Assembly (NCBI RefSeq): GCF_003339775.1
Contig: NZ_CP031088.1
Location: 1,116,001-1,180,000 of the forward strand
DNA length: 64,000 nt
Reading direction: 5' to 3'
Source of the DNA: Spiroplasma phoeniceum P40
GTDB taxonomy: Bacteria; Bacillota_I; Bacilli_A; Mycoplasmatales; Mycoplasmataceae
Both the position numbers and the translations under genes were made by a program. Under the pieces are notes generated by a model. That model had not been told where the DNA came from. It did not search any database and saw only the letters and a list, made by a program, of their open reading frames with translations. Shown here piece by piece: positions 57,321 to 64,000 of the stretch; the stretch's first letter is position 1, and each line of letters begins with the position of its first letter.

Positions 57321-58967
57321 CTATTTTCTACTACGTGCGTCTTGCATTAGTTTTGCTTGCACTCGTAATGATTCAATTAAAAGTTGCAGATTTTCTTTAA
57401 CTTCATTGCGAATTCTTAATAACCATCGGAATTCCTTTTGACGTTTAATAAAATCTTCAAGGTTTCCTTTTGTATCTTTATATTTAAGCACTTGTTTATT
57501 TAGCAATTTAATTTCAGCATATTGCTTTTGGTTTAATAGCATAACATGCTTACGTAATAGGGAAATTGATTTACTACGGTTTTTTAAAATTGCATCGTTT
57601 AATTCTTCATCATTAGTTTTAATTGATCGTGATAAGTTAATAGCTCGATTAAAATCAGCTAATTCTTGAGAAATTTGACGATTATATCCTTGTTCATATT
57701 GACGTCGAACTTCAAATAAATATTCCGTCATTTTTTGATCATAAACTAATCGTTCTTCAATATTTGGCCGTTTTGTTTCATCATAACGATGATTATAATT
57801 TGTTTTTTTGTAAAGATCTTCATCAAACAATAATTCTTGTTCATCAGTTATTACTTCGTTTGTTTGATTATTAATCGCTTTCTTTGTTCTTGCAGTTTCT
57901 CGATCTTTTTTTCTTTGTTTATAATTTAGTTTTGCAGCAAAAGTTGTTTTTAATTGTTCTAATTGCGTTTGCTCTGCATCAGTCAATTTTTGAAAACGAC
58001 TTTTATTTTCTAATCGTAAAATTAATCGTTCTTCAATTGATAATGGATCTTCTGCTGTCCGAATTATTTTAACTGGCTTTGGTTTTGGCGGAGTAATATC
58101 TTTTTCAGCAAATTCATTTAAACTAATTTCAACTGGTGATTGTTTAATTAAACGAACAAGAATTTCTTCATCTCCTTTTTCAATTTCAATTTTATCATTT
58201 GGATCAACAACAAAATCAACAATTGATAAACCATTCCGTTTAATTTGAGAAATTTGTTGTGCCAAGATTGGTCGGAAATCACGACGAATTGTTGTTACTT
58301 CTTCTGTTTCTTTTCGACGAATAATTGTTTTAGGTTCGTCTTCAAACGAGTTTGATAATTCTAATTTATTTTTAACCTGATTAGCATCAAAATGATTTCA
58401 GGTTGAGAAAGTAGAAAACTGGTCATTAATGTGCTCACTATCTTTTGATGGTGGTTTCATTAAATTTTCTGTTTTAGAATTGGCATTTTTAACAGACATT
58501 TTCTTCGGCATACTCGTTTGCTCGGTAGTAATTGTTATTTCTTCTGATAATGACATTACTGGTGAAAATTGTGGTAAGAAAGGCTTTGATTTTGACCCTG
58601 CTTTCTTACTAACTGCTTTTTTTGCTTTATGATTCTTTAATCTTTGCAAAACAGGAATTTCTTTTTCAACCCGATAACTATAATCAATAAATTTACTTTT
58701 AGTTCTTTGCTCTTCTCAAGTATTTCTTTTTTTATCTTTTAAACGAATAACACCTGTTTTTTTAGTTCCAACAACTTCGTTAATATATTTTTGTTTTAAC
58801 GCTTGGTATTCGGCACTATTTTCATATAATTGTCCCAATAAAACCTTGATTGTTGCTGGCGTTAATTTTTTATCCATTAGTTCTGTTGTATCTCGATCAG
58901 AATCAATAATGTTTCCATAATTGACACGAGAAGTTACGACAGATTCTGAGTCTTTTTCTTTTGCCAT
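57321..58967 (-). CDS. large charged coiled-coil protein (operon gene 3)
   Basis: 548 residues, MAKEKDSESVVTSRVNYG. Lys/Glu/Gln/Arg-rich, no signal or membrane helix. Residues about 1-230 look disordered with a repetitive basic patch (NHKAKKAVSKKAGSKSK); residues 300-548 are long helices with coiled-coil character (FNRAINLSRSIKTNDEELN, LLRKHVMLLNQKQYAEIKL). Not recognised. Size, composition and gene neighbours suggest a structural, perhaps cytoskeleton-associated, protein. AGAGGA before ATG at 58967. Separated from the upstream gene by 123 bases. Confidence 0.75.
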
Positions 58968-59089
58968 TTTCTATTCCTCTTTTATCTATTTTCTCGTTTT
59001 TTGATACTTACATATATTATATAAAATTTTAAACCTTGCTTTTTTTAATAAATTATTCACAATGTTTTATATTTTTTTTAACTTAAAGA

Positions 59090-59686
59090 TTATCAGCGTG
59101 ATTTTGGGCCTTTTTTGTGAAAATAACGCTGTCTCTTACTTTTTATTGATTTTTCAGTTGATAGCAGCGAAGATTCTTGTTCTTGTGGTTGATGATACAT
59201 ATTATATTCATCTAACAATGCACGACCAATTTCTCGCATAAAAATAGTGCCATAATTATCTTCTGCTGTTGAAATTTTATTAATGTCATTTCTATTTTTA
59301 AATACTGGCTTTGCTTGTGATTCTAATTTAGTAACTTCACTATTTAATATTTTTTTATTTATCTTTGGTAATTTAACTGGTTTTGATAATGTAACCAAAT
59401 ATTCTTCTCGTTTTTTTAATTCATTTAATCTAATTTGTTGTAAATCACGAAGCGATAACTCTTGTTGACGTTGTACTTGTTGTATTTGAATTTTATTATT
59501 ATTTGCTAATGCTTGTAATAATTGTTTTTGAACAATAGCATCTGCCTCTTGCGCTCATAATTCTTTCTCTCGCGCTCATTGTAAAGCCACATGAGGTCTT
59601 TTCTGAGGATCAATGCCACTTGATGTCACAACTTCATCAAAATATTTACGAATTAATTCGGCTGTTGTGATTTTTTTATTTTCCAT
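59090..59686 (-). CDS. charged helical protein (operon gene 2)
   Basis: 198 residues, MENKKITTAELIRKYFDE, start 3 bases after the stop of the 674-residue gene. Residues 35-100 are a Gln-rich helix (IVQKQLLQALANNNKIQIQQ, then QQVQRQQELSLRDLQQ); the end is strongly basic (KRQRYFHKKGPKSRW). It reads four UGA codons. Unknown; same composition as its two neighbours. Confidence 0.7.
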
Positions 59687-59688
59687 TG

Positions 59689-61713
59689 TTAATTCTTCAC
59701 CACTTTATTGTTACTACTTATTTTTTCACTCTTTTCATTATTAGAGTTTTCAACTAAAAAGCCATCAATAACCTTTTTTCCTTCAGCACGATATTTTTCA
59801 ATTAAAATCTGTGGTAATGGTTTAGGTTTTACTTTTTTATTATTAAGTTTTTTTTGATAACGCCGTTCTTTACGCATATTTTTTTGAATTAATTTTTCTT
59901 TTAATAAGCGTTGATGAAGTTGTTCTAACTGACGCCGATGAATTTCACGAATTTCACGAGGATGATATCCTGCATAAGTGTATTGATTTTCCGTTAAATC
60001 AACTGTTAAATCAGGTTTTTTTGTAGAATCAGCATAATCAATTTGATAATCTTTTAATTCTTTCCTTGTATATAAAGTCAAATCTGTGTCTTTTCTTTTA
60101 GTAGGAATAAATGTTTGATTATTTACTTCTGCTATTAAATTAGATTGTTTTTTTGTTATTTTTAAATTAGAAATTTTATCATTATTTTTTTCATAATCAT
60201 TACCATATTTTAACTTTTTTAAATTAGGACGTTTTTTAGGATCAATAATTGAAATATAATCATTTTTATTTTTTTGTGTTTGTTCAATTAATATTTGATT
60301 ATTGCTAGCCCCTATTGTTTTAGTAGGTACACTATTTTGACTAGTTCCATTCAAGAATGGTTGCTTTTGCTTACTACTAATTGCATTTGTGAAAGTTAAA
60401 TTTGGCACAATTGCTTCATTTTTTTCTACTGATAATTTTGACTTAATTTTCTTTGATGGTTTTATCATTAATGGATTAATTTGTCTAGTAATATCAGGTT
60501 CTAAATAAAGATCAGTTTTAAAAATTGGTTTTCGTTTTGGTTCTTCTTTTATAAAATTACGAATATATTTACCACCAATTTGTTTCTTAGTTTTTCCTAA
60601 ACTACGGGATAATGATTCTTTGACCATTTGATCACGTTTTTTAATAACATGTTCCGGATTAATCACAATTGGTGTCTCATTTTTATCTTTTTTATGTGTG
60701 ATTTGCTGCATATGTTGTTTTCACTCTGAAGGATGTGAATTCCGACGTGACAACAATTCTAATTGATTTTTACTTAAATTCATTTGATCTTTAATTTCAT
60801 CTAATGACCGTGGTTTAAGATCCCGATTTGATAAAGAATAATCTTCTTCTGGATGATAACCTTCTCGCGTTCGATTTGAATATGGATTAAAATCATGTTT
60901 AGTATTATCTCGTCGTGATAACAATTGTAATTGATTTTGATTTAATCCTCAATTATTTGCATGTTCTTTCAATTGTTCATTAAATCCTTTTAATGATTCA
61001 ATTGTTTCCTCGTTTTGACTGTCATTTTTTGAACCTTGTGTTTGACTTTGAAATCGTCCATAATGTTCATTGCGTTGTCGGATTAATCTTTGCTGATTTG
61101 GATTTAACTTACTAATAATATTTTCAGTTTCTTCTGATGAAGGAAATACTTTATCAGAATTTATATTCTCATCTAAGGTTAGTTCATTCTTAACAACTTG
61201 TTCGGTTGGCAAACTTGCTAAAACAGATTCATTATTATTTAAAAAAGCTTGACGTGGTTGTTTTATCTCTGATTCAATTGCTTCTTGTGATGCTTGATAA
61301 CGACGAACAACTCGCGATGGAAATAAGTCTTCAACTCGCGATAATTTTCGTTTTGACAATAATCTTAACTGACTAGGATTTAGTCCCATTGTTTTCTTGC
61401 TACTCGTTGCATTTTTTGCCAATTCTTTTTTAAATAATGATGATTTTTTACTTGAGGTTTTTTTAAATTGTGCATTTTCTCCTAATAATAATTTAACAAA
61501 TTTTTCATATTCTTTTTCATAACGTTGATTTCAATCAATTGCACTATTTGAATTCAAATTTTGATATTCTTCCATTAACTTTAAATATGGTTCTGACTTT
61601 TTCCAAGACTTAGTTAACATTTTAATAAGCATTGTTTCATTAACATTTATTTTTAAATTATTATTAACTTCTTGTAATTGTTTTGTTTCATTCAATTTCT
61701 TACTAGCCATCAT
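59689..61713 (-). CDS. large repeat protein with LNxxQLxLLSRR motifs (operon gene 1)
   Basis: 674 residues, MMASKKLNETKQLQEVNN, reading through UGA codons to join four stretches into one frame. Four imperfect repeats occur: LNPSQLRLLSKRK (about 111), LNPNQQRLIRQRN (about 203), LNQNQLQLLSRRD (about 257) and LSKNQLELLSRRN (about 313). A GYHPxE/R segment follows twice (near 283 and about 560). The C-terminal third is basic and helical (REIHRRQLEQLHQRLLKEK). The repeat looks like a short linear motif. No named family. GAGGT before ATG at 61713. Confidence 0.75.
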
Positions 61714-61815
61714 TTTACCTCAAATTTTTAAATTATAACCGTCAATAAATTCTTTCTCTAAAATTATATCATTTTTTTCTTACTTTTGATATCAATACTT
61801 TTATAATTAAACATT

Positions 61816-61846
61816 TAAAAAATAAAAGAGAATGACTCTTTTATTT
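61816..61846 (-). terminator. ruvX terminator overlapping its stop codon
   Basis: AATAAAAGAG-AATGA-CTCTTTTATT, T run following on the minus strand. The ruvX TAA (61841-61843) is inside the arm, as for rpmG and tkt. Confidence 0.8.
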
Positions 61847-62260
61847 CTGTTGTAAATATGCTTCTAAAATTAATTGCGCTGCTAAACTATCTTTTTTTTG
61901 TTTTCGTTTTTGGCGCGAAAGATTTGCTTCTAACATTATTTGATGAGCTTGACGTGTTGTTAACCGTTCATCAACTAAGTGAATTGTTATCGTTGCTTCT
62001 AATAATGGTTTTAAAATATCAACAAAATCATTAACCATTAAAGCACGAGGTCCAATTGTATTATTCATATTTTTTGGATAACCAATAATAATATCACTAA
62101 ATTGGTTTGTTGTAATTAACTCCTCTAAATATTGCGCTGCTTGTGCAAAATCATTTTCTGGAAAGCGATAAACACCATACCCAGTCGCAATCAGTCCCCG
62201 ACTTGTTGCTAAGCCTAGTGTTTTACTACCAACATCAACTCCCAAATAATACTTAGCCAT
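61841..62260 (-). CDS. ruvX: RuvX/YqgF Holliday junction resolvase-like nuclease
   Basis: 139 residues with the RNase H fold of YqgF: YYLGVDVGSKTLGLATS, DIIIGYPKNMNN, HLVDERLTTRQA and DSLAAQLILEAYLQ with conserved Asp residues. In bacteria it acts in pre-16S rRNA 5' processing. ATG at 62260 overlaps the alaS stop by 8 bases, the common alaS-ruvX arrangement. Confidence 0.92.
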   Translation of the reverse strand: MAKYYLGVDVGSKTLGLATSRGLIATGYGVYRFPENDFAQAAQYLEELITTNQFSDIIIGYPKNMNNTIGPRALMVNDFVDILKPLLEATITIHLVDERLTTRQAHQIMLEANLSRQKRKQKKDSLAAQLILEAYLQQK

Positions 62261-64000
62261 GATGTTTTAAAAATTCTAGCGGGTCAGCAAATAATTTAAC
62301 AAGTAAAGTTTTGTCTTTATTGTTAAAACCACTTTGAGCAACACTATTATTGCCGCCACCTTTACCACCTAATAATGGATTTAATTGTTGAATAATTTTT
62401 CCAGCTTGATAACGATCGTGTAAATCATCACTAACACCAACAATTAATGTGGCTTGTTTTTCATCACTAACATCAACGAAAAAAATTAGTAAGTTTTGAT
62501 ATCGAACTTTATAATCATCAATTAACACTTTTAAAGCATTAATATCAACTTTTGCTGTAAATTGATGAGTTAAAACATTAATTCCATTTTTAGTTTGTGG
62601 TAACAAGGTATTATATTGTTTGACAAATTGTTGAATTAAAATATTATCATATTGTTTTTGTCAATGTTTAAAATCTTCTTTAAATTGTGCTACTAACTCT
62701 TTTAACTGTTTTCAGTTTGTTTTTGAAACAGTTAAATTACTAATTTGTTCTCAAGTTTGCTCTAAACGTTGGTCAAGTAATGCTTTCTTACCTTGATTAT
62801 ACTTATCAAAATAATTAATTGCTTCAGTTTTTTCTTTTAAAAATTGTTCATTTAGATAACTAGTAATTGTTTTATTTGAGGTAATAGCATGAATTCGAAA
62901 TGTTCCAACTCCTTTTGATTCCAAACCAGTTAATAGTAAATCTTCAACATCTTGTGAATTAGTCACATGGGTTCCTCCACAAAGTTCACAAGAATAAGTA
63001 CCAAATTTAACAATTCGAACCTCAGCATCATATTTTTCTGTAAAAAAAGCTAAAGCATGATGCACATCTAATGCTGTTTGCATATCAGTATAAATAACTT
63101 CACAAGGAATTGCAGCCTTAATTGCTTTTGTAACAGAAGCTTCTACATCTGTAATTTCCGCTGGTGTAATTGCTTGATTATGTGTAATGTCAATTCGTAA
63201 ACGTTCATCATCGTTATAAGAACCAGTTTGCATAACATGGTTTCCTAACACTTCTCGTAAAGCAGCATGAATTAAATGTGTTCCTGAATGATTTTTCCGC
63301 GTATAAAAACGACGATCACTGTCAATTGACGCATTGACCAAATCTCCAATCTTAAGTGTACCTTCAACTTTAACAAAATGTAAATGCTGTTTATTTGGCC
63401 CTTGTTGTACATCAAGAACATAAGCTGTCGTATTGTCTTTTAAAATTAATCCGTGATCAGCAGCTTGTCCCCCTTTTTCAGCATAAAATGGTGTCTCTTT
63501 TAAAATGATATATCCTGTTGTATTAGTTAATTTTGTGACTGGTTTATCATCAGCAAACATAAAGACAATTTCTGTATTATTAACTTGTTCATGTTCATAA
63601 CCAACAAATTGACTAGCAACATCTAACTTGGTAAAAAGTTCGCTTTGTAAATGAATTGCTTTAATATCTTTTCGATTAGTACGTGAAATTGTTTTCGCAT
63701 TTTCTAATAATTCATCAAAACCAACACGATCAACACTAATCCCTGCTTCGTGTGCTTCTTCTTCAATTAATTCAATTGGAAAACCATAACTTTCAAATAA
63801 ACGAAAGGCATATTCTTTTGAAATCGTACCATATTTTGTTTTAACTTCATTAAAAAGTTTGTTTCCTTGTTCTAATGTTCTTAAAAATTTATTTTCTTCA
63901 TCTAACACAGCTTGTTCAACAATTGGTTGTTTTTCAACTAGATAAGAATAATATTCTTGCATAATGTTAACTACTGTTCCCACTATTTTAAATAAAAATG
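62253..64000 (-). CDS. alaS: alanyl-tRNA synthetase, N-terminal part outside the window
   Basis: AlaRS charges tRNA-Ala and clears mischarged Ser or Gly. Only the last 582 codons are visible, from FKIVGTVVNIMQEYYSYLVE onward: the tRNA-binding end, the editing domain with HSGTHLIHAALREVL and the metal site CELCGGTHVTNSQDV, and the C-terminal oligomerisation region (LNPLLGGKGGGNNSVAQSG). The catalytic class II domain lies beyond the right edge. UGA codons within. The stop TAA at 62253 overlaps ruvX. Confidence 0.95.

Overview
The window is a piece of a Spiroplasma chromosome, most likely of the S. citri/S. melliferum group. The DNA is very AT-rich. Nearly every housekeeping gene reads through in-frame UGA codons as tryptophan (genetic code 4). 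The window also carries mollicute lipoproteins and IS30-type transposase sequence of the kind known from spiroplasma plectroviruses. All reading frames below were joined across UGA.

Positions 1-34700 are mostly chromosomal: a P2-type cation ATPase, a GNAT enzyme, rpmG, an ABC exporter pair, parC (with an unusually long tail), an unknown gene and parE, plsY, a Pr6Pr-like membrane protein, mtnN, a nadD-yqeK fusion, a TPP riboswitch with a ThiT-like thiamine transporter, transketolase, a T-box-like leader with an MFS-like transporter, pepP, dxs, xseA/xseB and an FNT channel. Thiamine uptake sits next to tkt and near dxs, both thiamine-diphosphate enzymes. Two decayed copies of one secreted or lipoprotein gene (13.9-15.5 kb and 24.8-26.1 kb) and two transposase remnants mark an accessory patch at 24-27 kb.

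Positions 34790-47870 hold a small double-stranded DNA prophage, apparently two tandem units. The first unit (about 1.6 kb) is internally deleted. The second (about 11 kb) has forward early genes (zinc-finger-like small proteins, a pentapeptide-repeat protein, RecT, a RuvC-like resolvase) and reverse late genes (scaffold, major capsid, a possible -1 frameshift product, structural proteins, a small membrane protein). Both units carry a tRNA-Ser(GCU) gene. Between tRNA and early genes lie two stretches without ORFs but rich in predicted hairpins, which look like structured non-coding RNAs. No terminase, portal or integrase is visible in the element.

Positions 47900-55620 are a scrap yard: lipoprotein paralogs, some frameshifted, two plectrovirus/IS30 remnants, and a terminase large-subunit fragment with a small upstream gene, surrounding groES-groEL. 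Positions 55690-64000 return to the chromosome: nusB, an unknown gene, a broken gene, an apparent operon of three large charged coiled-coil or disordered proteins, one with four LNxxQLxLLSRR-like repeats, then ruvX and alaS, which runs off the window end.

Several genes are interrupted by one-base changes in A runs. The sequence alone cannot separate real decay or phase variation from assembly error.
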